From the NCBI GenBank assembly GCA_900239685.1, contig OENT01000597.1, forward strand, positions 1 through 64,000: a DNA stretch of 64,000 nt, read 5' to 3'. Every line of letters starts with the position of its first letter. Position 1 is the first letter of the stretch. The notes beneath the pieces were generated by a model. The model made no database searches. It saw only the letters and a list, made by a program, of their open reading frames with translations, and was not told where the DNA came from. The position numbers and the translations under genes are program-made. Of this stretch, positions 22,988-35,900 are shown one piece after another. This DNA comes from Rotaria macrura. Its lineage: Eukaryota > Rotifera > Eurotatoria > Philodinida > Philodinidae.

Positions 22988-25900
22988 AGATCCTTGATGG
23001 ATGATTTCTTATTTATTTTCGGAGGTAAATTGACGTATCAGTTTGTTCGATTAAACATTGTTGGAGCTTAGCCCAGTTTAACAGCGTTGTGTGATGTAAT
23101 ATTGAGCACAAATCTTAAAATAATTGAAGGTCAATTTCGATTCGATGAGCTGATGCATCATCCGGATTTACTTAGTATCAGATCCAGCTTTATTTCTGAA
23201 GATTGCACAGTAGTTATACAAAAACTTACATACAACGAGAGTACAAAGTCATTCATTGGATTCTCCAATTCTCTAATAAATGGAATATCACATGGTAATG
23301 ACTTGCAAACAGATTCATTTAAACAATTAAAAAGCTGGTTCTCTACCGTTGGCAAAACACCAATGTTGATCGTGCACATGTTCCAACCAAATGCCATCAA
23401 ATCATCCTAATCCATCATCGCCTTGTCTACTAGCAGCATATGATGTCAATAATCAATTTACATCAGTTGGTATTTTAAGACATTGGAGTTATACATATGA
23501 TGAATGTTATAAAGGACAAATAAGAGTCATCGGTTTTTCAACAGGTATGATCGTACATGAACATTGCCGCTTCTCTCTCTATATCTTTTGATACTTCAAA
23601 AATAAACAAATCTATATTGAAACTCATTTTTCTCTCACAAGAAATCTATCAAAACACTGTAAACTCTCATCATGTCTTTGAAAGCTTTTGGAAGTCTTCG
23701 TGATTTGAAATCTTTTCAACTCTTGTTTTTTGGAGTCTGCTCTTTCCTTGTGAACTTTTCCTTATCATTTCGTCACCGTTTTCGATTGACTTCAACAACA
23801 CTTAACAATTTCATTTTATAGTTTTGCAATAGACGCTGATGCGAAATATATAAGTGCCATGCGGCTAACTAGCGGTTTCTTTGCTAATCATACAAACATT
23901 CAATTACATGAAAACCAAGATGCATTTAAAATCAATATACCACCATATTGGGGATTGGTTTTTCATTCGTTCACAACAAATTCCCTTATTTTTTCAAGAT
24001 ACCACGCGTGTTTGAATGAAGTGGAGAAATCGTTTATTAGCTTCCACGGTTCATCTTGTTCTTAATAAACAACCACTTTCGATGCAACATCTTCAAGATA
24101 TAATAGACAACGGACAGTCTCTAAAAAAGAAGCACCTTTTTAGAGAATAATAAACTTGATCATTGCTTAGTGTTTACAGATCTTAATTAAAAAAATAAAC
24201 AGAATTACACCATGTGTGAAAAAAAATAGCATCAGAGAATGTTTTAAATATTTTAAAACAGAATCATGATACTCATGCTACTAACGTTTATCTTCGATTG
24301 TTGAAACACATTATTATTGCATTTGAGAAATCTACCAATATATAAGATCATCTGCATTTAGCCTATAGACTGTCGTATTTACTTGTTGTCTATGGAAATT
24401 ATGAATAAAACACAATAGTGTTAAAACTTCGAATTCTACAAAAAAGATAAAACAATGAGAAGTAAAGATGAATATTTTTAACAATTGCAGCATATTATTC
24501 GATTCAAACCAATGCGCATAATTTATTGTACCTAGTACTACCCAGGTCGAGTAGAACGATCCGTAAACGGTCGTAAACGACACAATTACGGTGAAATACG
24601 ATAGTCGTGACGGGCGATCGTTTACGAATTGTCGTATACGAGATCATCACGGGCAAATGCGGCCGTATTTAGGATGGTCGTTTACGGACCATTGCAAACG
24701 ATAGCGTAACGGTCATGACAAACCACCCGTATTTCAATCGTATTTACCGTACGGTGCCAGACCATCTGAGAACACGTTTTACTAGGATACTTATGTCTTT
24801 TTTCTTAGTTCTTGTTCAAACTGTACATATTATTGCGTTTTATTTTTATTCTGCTCTCCTTCGCGTGAATGACAGCGCCCTCTCTCCTACTCTGTAATAT
24901 GCGCATAAATTACACCAATCATTGTATATATGTGATTACAGCTCGAGTGCTTTATTTCTCTTCTTTGTACATTTTATTTTCATTTAGGTTATGTTTAGGG
25001 TATTGAGTCGACTAACGGCAACTAGAGGTTATTTATATTATTTAATTTCAAATTTATTCTTTTACTTTACTTAATTTTTATCATATTTTAGATTTTCTTT
25101 CAATTTTTCTTTTCATTCTAATTTTTATTTAATTTGTTGAAACTTTTCATTTATTTTATTTTTATTGTAAATTATTTTTTTTATTGTAATTTCATTTATT
25201 TATTTTTATTTAATAAATTTAATTTCGATCATATTAAATTTTTATCCGTTGCAAAAGACGTGGGGCGAGGTCTCAAAAAACTACGGGAAAACAGATCGTT
25301 TACTGCCGTACACAATAGAGAATACTATCTGTATACGGCCGCTGTAATTCTTCATTAACGGCCGTTTACATCCCCGTATACGGTACGGACAAATGCGTCC
25401 GTATTACTGCCCCTGTTAAAACGGGGTAATACGGCGCCGTAACGAGCCGTATTTTCATCGTAAACGACAGTAATTGCAACGTATCCTTGTCGTTTACTAC
25501 CCTAAACGACGCCGTAACGGTGTCCGTTTTAATCGACCTGGGTAGTAGTAAAGCAACGAAAACTACCTCCAAATTTGTTGAATATAGACGTATTCAGTTC
25601 TCAACTATGCGAATCGATGTTCAGAAATTCAAGAGCACAGAGTGGAACTTACTAAAGAATGGTGAATTTCACTGTTAGTAGTTTTCTTCGAAGGGCTAAA
25701 AAGTTGTCGGTGTTAGAACAAATCAATTTTTATGAAGAAATAAACAATGATGGTCGTGTGTTATTTCCTATACATTATAAGAATAAAAAACACAATAAAT
25801 CGACAGCGGATCAAAGTATCAGTGATATTGAGAAATGGAACATTGAATATTTGGTGTTATCTGCTTAAAAGCAGCACATGAACTTGTTGAAAATCTGAAA

Positions 25901-26209
25901 TATTTCATTTATTAAAGCAACATAACATTTAAGAACTGAACGATCTGAGTAAGCATACATATGATGATCTAAAATCCACTTTTAGAATAAACGATTATTC
26001 GACGTTTGCTTCAAATCATGATATCAGATTCGATTCGAAAAATGATTTATCATTTCATAAGAGCAGCATCGCTGATATAAATGTTAATTCTGATAGTGAC
26101 GATGATAGTAGCGATAATGATCTGTTCACCTTGAAAACAAAATTTTCTGGTATACATTTGTTTGACTCAGTTAGTGACGATCAAATGAATTCTTATTTCA
26201 AAATTAATT
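22988..26209 (+). pseudogene. Decayed transposase-like gene, split by an insertion
   Basis: Coding remains run through 22988-24540 and resume at 25551. The 5' part gives LTYQFVRLNIVGA, a loop with SFIGFSNSLINGI, then LLAAYDVNNQFTSVGILRHW and VIGFSTDADAKYISAMRL across an apparently good 288-nt intron (23545-23832, GT-AG). Next come QDTTRV and KWRNRLLAST at about 24000-24045. After the 24541-25542 element the frame resumes with DVFSSQLCESMFRNSRAQSG and VSSFLRRAKKLSVLEQI, ending in an Asp/Ser-rich tail near 26209. The QDT...RNRLL block resembles transposase-like proteins multiplied in several animal genomes; I cannot name the superfamily. Stops and frameshifts are present even without the insertion. 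Confidence 0.6.
24541..25542. mobile_element. 1.0-kb TIR element, copy 1 (CGTTTACGG subterminal repeats)
   Basis: It begins CCCAGGTCGA and ends TCGACCTGGG. The outside 8 bp are TAGTACTA (24533-24540) and TAGTAGTA (25543-25550), a one-mismatch 8-bp duplication as in hAT-type insertions. Each ~250-bp end is packed with CGTTTACGG / CCGTAAACG and CGTATTT-type units in both orientations. The middle (25060-25250) is very AT-rich. No transposase is encoded. It interrupts the transposase-like gene around it. The reverse-complement relative is at 55224-56348. Confidence 0.8.
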
Positions 26210-26851
26210 AAAACAATAGTGTTAAATGCATTCACAAGCAAACTGCATCTAGGTTCCTCACAAGAACAAGCAATCGTTTATCTGTTGATCCTTTAAATCG
26301 ATCCTGATGGAAATGAGCAGGCATACATAGAAATGTCAATGGTTTTGATGTTGTCTATTTTGTAGTATATTGCAGTTCACTCGATGTATAAATAAATTGT
26401 TCTTGTAGTTATATTGGATACGAATAGTATAGGTTCGTGCAAGTGTGTCGAAAAATATTCAAGGAAGGATAGAACTTTATATTTAACACACAGGGATCAT
26501 ACATAAGTGACAATTTCATAGTTCTACACATTTCTGGATCTTCACTTATTTTGGAGTATTTCTATGCATCCCTTGATATTTCCACGTATTTCTGAAATAC
26601 AGAAGTACATAGAAATACACTTTTCCCTCCTTGGGAAGAGAGTGCTTCGAACCTCATTTCGTAGTCGAATGCGAGTAGCATTATCTTTTTACTTTCGTTC
26701 TGCGACATAAAAAAGTATAGTAAACGAACGAACATTCACTCTCTGACGATCACATTAGTCTCCTTTCAGTTGACGGATGAAATACATTATACAAATGAAA
26801 CGCATCAGTAATCATCCTATTTATATTAGTTGACTTTTATGTAAGAGCACA
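26210..26851. other. Intergenic upstream of the ABC transporter
   Basis: No gene is seen. A small foldback of GTATTTCTATG / CATAGAAATAC type lies at 26550-26620. TATATAA at 26852 begins the promoter of the ABC transporter. Confidence 0.45.
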
Positions 26852-26858
26852 TATATAA
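26852..26858 (+). promoter_or_regulatory. TATA-like box of the ABC transporter gene
   Basis: TATATAA about 50 bases before the ATG at 26906; AT-rich context makes it a modest call. Confidence 0.35.
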
Positions 26859-26905
26859 TTATTACCAATATTTCTAACTACATATTCATTGAAGAAAAAC
26901 TGCAA

Positions 26906-29900
26906 ATGAGCGATAGAAAACCTGTCTTAAATAGATCCAACAGATTGTCTATTGGTGAATGTGATGATAATTTGAACAAGAAACAATCTTTGTCAAGCAG
27001 GTATGATTCAATAAATAATTAACGTTGAAACATCTACTAGGAATTTATTATTTTTCTCAGTGTTTCTGATTGGCGCAGATGTTTTAGGGGAAAAGAGATA
27101 GACAATAATTATATAAAATTAGACGATGACAATGAAAATAATGGCAAATATGAGGCAGTGAGTATCCTTCAGTTGGTAAGCGTATTCGGAAAAAATATAA
27201 ACTGATTGATGCATTCGATTTTATTGTAGTTCCAGTTTGCAGATCGTATCGATTATATCCTGATGTTAATTTCTATCTGTTTGATACTACTGGTGTCGTC
27301 TTGTATTCTGACCCAAATAGTTAAATGTGGTTACCTCACTGCTTTGTTTGCAGTTAAATCATTTGGGGATAATTGTGATCATCAACAACACAATTTCATA
27401 GTGTCTATTAAGAATAATAATGCATATCATCAAGGATTAGAGTACAACACACACGATAATGCTTCGTTACACAAGTATGTAACTAAAAACGTATATTAAT
27501 CCATGTATACTTCTTTTCTTGTCCTTCGGTACTTTTTCACACGTTAATTGATGAAGTATGTCGCACGTGCGATTCTTTACGACATATTAAAAAGTGACAC
27601 ATTTGGGACGCTCAGTGACAGTCTATTCGCCAGAGCAGTTATTGTTTATCTGAAAACGTGAATAATAAATGATTTTCATGTTTAATTCGAATTAGTAACT
27701 TTGATTCTGTGAGCTCAAGACGTTAAGATCTAGTCGTTTTCAATTGATATTATCTCGACAAGACCAATTTACATACTTTAATATCGATCTTCGACCAATC
27801 TCTCGCAGTTCACTCGGAAAATAACCAATTGAGAAATAATCTGGAAAAAAACGAAAAATGATAATGGATAAGTTAAATCTTTTCAATAGCGCTTGTTATA
27901 CATAACTATATGCGTGACACAAAATGATGCATAAATGATTAGTAAATAGACTACAACATACGTATAGTGTGACACATTCTGATAGTGATGTATTTTCGTG
28001 GTAGAGTGTGCAACGCTATCTCGAGCGACATATGAATACATATTTTATTTTACTATGTACTGTAGACTGTCCAACAAGAGTAATCTAATTTGGTTTTCAA
28101 TATTAGCTACATCAAAACCTTCATTTCGAGAACAAGTTATGAACATAGTTCACCAGTTATTCAGTAAGTGAAGTGAATATAATAATTTGATTATAACACG
28201 ATGGGAGTGTTCATTTGTTTTTCTTAATAAATGTAGTTCTGGGTGCTGTCATATTTTTGGCCGGCTCGATGCAATATTTCATTTGGATCATGACTGTGAA
28301 ACGACAGATATTTCATATGAATGTTTCCCTCTTTCGGTCACTTGTTCAACGCGTATGTTAAATGCATTTTTATTGAAAAACGAAAGTTACAGTAAAACAA
28401 AGTTTGATCCCGATCACTTCTTAGTCCTCCTATAAACTTATATAACACGTTGCACTCCTTCTTTTCACAAAATTATTTCCATCCTGAAATTAGCCATTCT
28501 AGCAAACACACAAAATATGTCAACGTATCTAAATAAGAGTTCTATATAAATATTTAGACTTGCTTATATTTTTTAGACTTCAAAAACTGAAAATTATGAT
28601 TCAAAACAATAGCACAAATCTATGAATAATCTTGCTATCACTGATAGAGGAGATGTTATTATAGAAGTTAATACTAATATCATCTTTTTAATATTCTATT
28701 GAAGTATTGCGATCTTCATTATTTTTCAAGGAACTGTCAACTTGAATATATGATGATTGTACAAATATGAATACAGGCATCTTCATTATTAACAGAGTTG
28801 TACACATAGTGAAAGTATAAATACTTTCGGAAAACTACAGCTGTGTAGATAGTGTAATTCTAAAATGATATTCAGAAAATATCGATGAAGTCTTGTAAAT
28901 CTTTCTATTGTATTATTACCTAATTCCTAGATTACTATTCATCGAAATGAACTAAACCAATCTAGAGATGCATCACTTCAAGAGACTAGTCTTTTTGTTT
29001 TATTCGTGAATGAATTTAGGAAAAAAGACAATCTAACATACACTCTCAATCTTTCGACAATGATGGAAAGCAAGTTTTCCCCCACCACTCGAACAGAATG
29101 TTTCACACAACTGTTATTGACTCATTTCCGATGCTTAGTAATGACCTTCAAAAGACAATGCCTGGCTACTTAGTAATCAACGAAACACTAAATCTCACCT
29201 ATGTGCGGTGCATTAGTGTACATCGGAGTAAATAGAAGCATATCTTCTTGTGTTTACGCATTAGACAAACAACCGGGGCCCATTAGATTCGACAGCTTAA
29301 AATCATGGTATATACATATCTGCTATCCACCTGCAACAAGTCTGAGTTCGTTGGAGTTCATTACATGTATTTTATAGAACGCAGATATATACTGAGTCTA
29401 CTACTGAATCATTTTGATATAAACGTAAAGACTCTCATATAATCGCGAAGAGTTTTATATCTTCCGTGCTCTATCTACAGATTTCTATTTCAATTTGAAA
29501 TCAGAATCATTTTCTTCATGTCAGATTTGAAATTGAATGAAGCGTTGCATGCATTTCAAATTGAAGCAGACTCGTTCGTGTATGAAAGTTCTGGTTAAGT
29601 TGAGTTGCTCCCCTGAGAAATCTTTTCTCATATCCTCTTATGATTTTGAATGATTTATCTCTATAGACATCATATTATATTCTAGTAGATGCTCTAAAAG
29701 AATATCATTCTCTATTAAAATTTAGAAAAGTTATCAGACAATTCGAATCTCTATTTGCTAGAGACATCTGTGGGCAGCCTGGTAGTCAAAACAATTGTGG
29801 GTTTTTATTTCTTTAAAACGATCGGTCTTGTAATGTCTCATATTCAACACTGTCTAAAAAGAATTTCAGATTTTGAAACTTGGCATGCTTGTGATAGTCA

Positions 29901-32900
29901 GTTGTCTAAGCAGTCGTGTATTATTTATGAGGCTTTGAAAAACATCCGTTTTAGAAATGTTCATATCTCAGAGATGCGAGTTGTAACTGTTCAGAAATGT
30001 TTCACTCAAACTGCTGTATATGAGATCTTCAAATCAAGATATTTTCAAATTCGATAACTTCTCCAGATCCAATGAGAACTGATATACTTGTAGAATTTCC
30101 TTTGGAATGCTATCTAGTCCATAGATGATGAAAAATCGAAAGGGAACCTAGGGAAATATTTGATTATATACTATAGAACTCTTGAAATTTAATGGTTACA
30201 GTCTTAATGAAGGAAGCGTTATCATGTATCAGAGTTGGAGTTCAGTTCATGCCAATGGATTATTATCAATCATGAATGAATATCTCTTGACCTGGTTACT
30301 TGTCAACTGCAAACAGAAGATCTTGACAGTAAAAATACTCATCCCAGAAACATATGTAAAAAGGTTCAAATTTTTAGAAAAGATCAGTTGAAGCATATCG
30401 TTTTACAGTCAGAGTTGCAGTGAGCTTCCTAAAAACATTATGCTAAAACTGCATTACAGTTATGAAAATATAGTTGAAATCGAATACAAAAAATGGGAGA
30501 CGAATTGGAGTGTAGCTCAGACGAATAAGCCTATATCTGACGTTTCTCTCTTGCTCGATTCATAGAATATTTCTTATATGGATTCAAAATCATCTAGTCA
30601 ACTCAATTCTGAACTACTCGAGTAAGTCATTGACATATTTTTCATCATATAACTTCATTTGATAAAATTCTTGTAAAGTAACATTGCAAAGATCGAGAAA
30701 GGCATTGGCTTTGACTTCTTATCGATCATAACAGCGTTTTATGAGCTCCTGGGTACTTTAATTATATCTTTTGTGCTCAGCTGGCAATTGACTTTGATTA
30801 TGTTATGTTTGACACCTTTCATATTTGGTGGTTCACTTTGGTTTTCTAAGGTATGACATATTCTTCCATGTAATTATCAAGTATTTATGAATTTTCATAG
30901 ATTACTGCTCATGAAACAATGAATGAGTTAATGACATATTCGAAAGCGGGACAAATCGTCCAAGAAGTGTTTAGTTCGTTGCGAACTGTTCTTTCTCTTA
31001 ATGGTACCGAATTTGAGCGAAAACGGTAAACGAAAACAAAACTTATTGAGAGAATATGAAAAGTAGTGGAGATATTTTAATTTATTATAAAAAGCTTAAT
31101 GAAACCTTTGCTTTGCTACGGTCTAATAGTAGAATCACGTGCTACATTCATCTGATATTTGGTCTTTGCTTAACTAATATCATAATAACATTTTGATAAT
31201 AGTTGTTTTTCATGAAATGTGACGATCTTATATCGGATCACATACTCTAATCAATGTGTACTGCTTTTTCGAAGCTCTCTTTTTTCTCTTTTATTATCTC
31301 CATAAACATCTTGGTGTCTCTATATTTTTAGGTTTAGAAAAAGTCATGGCCGTAGAGTGAAAACGAAATACAGAACGAACTCCATAAAGTCTATTCTATA
31401 TTCAATATTCGAAATAATTAACCTAATTAGTTATTTACACAAGAGAGTATACATTAGGTTCATTTATCCAGCGATTTTTTTTGTACCAGTTTTTAGTTAA
31501 AGAATTTGTGAACTTAAGTGCTGCATGGTACTATGATTTTGAATAGCTTTGATCGCTTTGCTCTGCTTGGCTAAGTCCAATATCCAACAAGCTTATACGG
31601 TGAGCGATCCGAAAAATTACTTAACTAAAAGCTTAACGGATTTGCTCCTGTATTTTGTCTTTTTTTATTGACATCAAGGCGCTGATGAAGACAAGAAAAA
31701 CGAATGAGAGAAGAATAACAAACAGACCATATCAAGAAAAAGATACATGTCGAGGACAAAACATAGTCTAATATTACCTTCATATTTCAAGGTAGACAAA
31801 TGTTATCAAGATTTTACTATTATGATTTTTGTTGAAGAATCACCAAATATCATGAAATGTAGAGCGTTGTTTTATATAAATGAATGTAAAGAGAGAAAGC
31901 TTTTTAAAACTTATTTTAATCAATGACAACGCTACCGTCACTACTTTTGATAGATCCTGAGTGGTTTTCTTTATAAAATATGATACAGCTTGCTGTTATT
32001 TTTATTAAATTTAGATATGAAAGAGAATTACATCCGACTCGTTGGAGTAGTATACGCAAAGGTGCAGCATTAGGGATTTTTGTTGGATGGCTATCCTTGA
32101 CAGTCTATTTAGTTTATGCTACTGCTTTCATTTTTGGTTCTCTTCTTATGTCAAACGAAGATAATCAAAGTGTAACTATGAAGGATATTCTTGTCGTGAG
32201 TAATTTATAGTGCCAGTCATAATGTAAATGAATATACAACTAATATTTTCATGCAGATCTCCTCCATCTTCGGAGAAAATTTTTATTTCTTCAGTTTTCT
32301 TGTTCCATTCCTTCAATCGTTGGCAGAAGCTAGAGGTGCAGCAGCATCAGTGTTTCGGCTTATTGAAGAGGTAGATCTGAATGCAATAAGATGCCATATC
32401 AATATCAACCTTTTCGAATTGTTTATATGATATAGGGAAAAGATAGAAGTCTCAATGAACCAGATGTATGGAAAGAAGACACAGAAGCGATTTATAATAT
32501 CAATGGTGATATTGAATTTGACAATGTCAACTTTATTTATCCATCTCGTGAAGAAGCACCAGTTCTACGGAATCTCTCTCTTATTGCTCGCGCTGGTCAG
32601 ACAACTGCTCTCGTAGGTTCAAGTGGCTGTGGTAAGTCTTTTGGAAAGCAAAATTGTTCAAATAATCTGAACTGCTTTCATCATTTATTCATAGGAAAAA
32701 GTACGTGTGTGTCACTTTTTCTTCGTTACTATGAGCCTTCATCCGGCCGAATAACGATTAATGGCCGACCGATGACAGACTTCGATGTCCAACAACTTCG
32801 ACAAAACGTTGGAGTTGTTAGTCAAGAACCCGTAAGTTTGTTTTCCTTTCTTTCCTTCTCTTTCTTTCTATTTAATCTACTGCAATAATAGATTCTGTTT

Positions 32901-35900
32901 GGTATGAGTATATATGAAAATATTCGTTTCGGTAAATTAAATGCAACACACGTAGAGATTGAACAAGCAGCACAAGAAGCAAATGCACATAATTTCATTA
33001 TGCAATTACCAGATGTTTGCTTCAAGCATTCATTACTACTTACATATGTATATATATATGATTGTTTATTCTTTAGAAATATGAAACACTTGTTGGTGAA
33101 CGTGGCATACAGTTAAGCGGTGGTGAAAAACAACGTATTGCATTAGCTCGCGCTCTTGTCAAACAGCCACCCTTCCTTTTACTCGATGAAGCAACAAGTG
33201 CACTTGACAATGTTAACGAAAAACTTGTTCAAGAGGCACTTCATCGAGCATGTAAAGGTATCTTTTGATTTTTTCGCTTATCATATTCATATAGCACTTG
33301 GGAAATTCTCCGACTGATTCCGGGCTTTTGAATCTATTTTTTCACTATACATAGATTCCATTGAGACTCAGAAAACTATAAAAGGATTCATGCCTATCGT
33401 GTATCAATCAAGAGACATCACGAATTTACTGAATTGTATCTCTGTTTCGCGAGTATTCATTGCAAACTGAAATTACAAGATTTCGATCTGAAATTTCCCG
33501 CATGATGAGGTCTATTGATTTCTAAAATATCTTAAAATTTTAGCCGAAATGAATGCTTTCTTTTTCGGATGTCGAGAATTCACATGAATTCAATTTTTAT
33601 GACCAGTCAGTAGCAAGTGACTAGTTTTTGAAAAAATAATATCTCAAGAATAAGCATTGATTTTGGCTGAAACTCTCAGTGTGTTTTAGCAATCAATCGA
33701 TGTAATCATGTGGGAAATTTCAGTTTCCAATTGACATCTACAACATAGGCAGGTAATTTAGTAAATCGATGATAACTCTTGATTGCTAAGTCATAGGCAT
33801 TAATCCTTTTATAGTTTTCTGAGTCTCACTGAAATTTACTTATAGCGAAAAGGTGAAGTCAAAAGCCTGGAATCACTTGAAGAAGGTTTCTCATTATTAT
33901 AGGTCGTACAACTATTGTTATTGCTCATCGTTTGACTACTATTCAAAATGCTGATCAAATATATGTATTGGAAAGTGGCACTGTGGTTGAGAAAGGCACG
34001 CATAAATCATTGATGACAAGCGAAGGAGGCAAATATCAAGCAATGGTTAAACGTCAACAAATGGAAAGAATAGACAATGATATGATGAGCTTACAAACAG
34101 CAAGAGAAGCAGATGAACAGTTAATATGTATGCTAGTATTTTAATAGCAATTGCTTTAACTTTTCTTCTTCTTTTTTATTAACTAGTGGAACGCTCTCGT
34201 TTACTCAGCGATGTTTCGACTGCTGATGTGAACCAAGTACAAATACTATTGCGATTACTCATTCAATTTTTTACTGATAATCTCGTTTTTTAGCAAAAAT
34301 CAAAACCATTCACAAAAAGATCTGTCTTTTTAAGACTCGTTTCCATGAATAGCTCTGAATGGATCACCATCTTGATCGGTTGTATAGTGTGTGTACTAAG
34401 TGGAGCCGCGCAACCTATGTTTGCACTTCTAGTTGCTAAAATAATCAGTGTAAGTGATCCATACTTTTAATTATCATCCAAAGATATTAAAAATATATAG
34501 CTGGTTCTATCGGGTTTTTTATTGCTTAGACATTCAAATATTGTTTAAAATCCGAACAATTTCGTCACGTGTTGATTAGCAGTTTTCTTTTTATACTTTT
34601 GGGTATTTTTTTGTGGATTCTTCGTTTCGTTCAGGTGAAAATGTTACTTCTGAAATTAATCCATGACTGACTTATTCCTTTCTTCAGTACACAGCTTTCA
34701 CCATAGCAGGATCGAAATTGACGCAACGTATTCGTTCGAAAGCTTTTGCATGTCTCCTTCGACAAGAAATTGCTTACTTTGATCAACCTGAAAATAGTTC
34801 TGGTGCAATTTGCACTCGTCTGTCTTCTGATGCGTCGGCCATTCAAGATATGACTGGTTCGCGATTAGGAGCCATTTGTGAAGTGCTCGCAATTTTATTT
34901 TTCGGATCTCTATTTGGATGTTTGATCAATTGGCAATTGACAGCGATCGTGTTCGGTCCTTGCTTTATCCTATTCACAATCGTTTATGGGAACGTGCGTT
35001 TAAATCTATGGCTAACTCAACAATGTAATCCCATTATCGGACGAGCAAGCGGTGTAAGTTCAGTTTTACCCTACAAATTTTTTTCTGAAGGGAATATCAT
35101 TTTATAATGACTTATTTGACAACTTGTGTAGCTAGCGGTTGAAGTTATTTACAATATGCGTACAATAAAACAGTTGTCAATAGAAAAAGAAGTTTTACGA
35201 CAATATTCAGAACTGGCTAATCAACTATTCATGTTAGTTCATCGAATTTTATGTATGAATAGATTTTTCATCAATATTATGCTGTCATAGGTTGTCTTGT
35301 AAACCTTTGGTACTATCTTCTATGGCATGTGCCATTTTCTGGACAGCAGACTCATGCATTTTGGCACTTCTTTATTGGCGTTCTCTCAACCTTCTGGAAA
35401 AGAATGAACTCACTTCGGACAATATTATAACGTAATTGAAACTACAGCTTGATAATCGAAATACAATGTTTTTATTATGTTTAAATTCTATTAGGGTCTG
35501 TGCTTTTGCTGTTTTTTCGTTGCAAGCAATGAAATTCGTTCAATTGATGTAACACTCACATTCTCTTGTTAGTATCGTTATCTTTCACTATATGAATTTT
35601 AGATCTGGTCGTATTGCCGAATCACTCTCGGCTGTCGACTCATTTTTTGAATTATTTGATCGAAAACCAGCTATCGACAATACATCTACGGAAGGACGAG
35701 AATTGGTAAGAGGATATAGAAAATAACTACTTTTTATAGCATTCACATGGTATAGATATTCTAATTCGCTTAGGTTGATTTCCGTGGAGAAATACAATTC
35801 AATCAAGTAAAATTTATCTATCCAACACGGCCAACAACTATTATCCTTAATAAAATTCAGTTAAGTATCAAGCCAAGTAAGTGAGAGAAGTGTCGAATTA

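Noticed and set aside
29755..30391. Open frames inside intron 5 of the transporter
   Set aside because: No family signature; the transporter exons on both sides join in phase without them.
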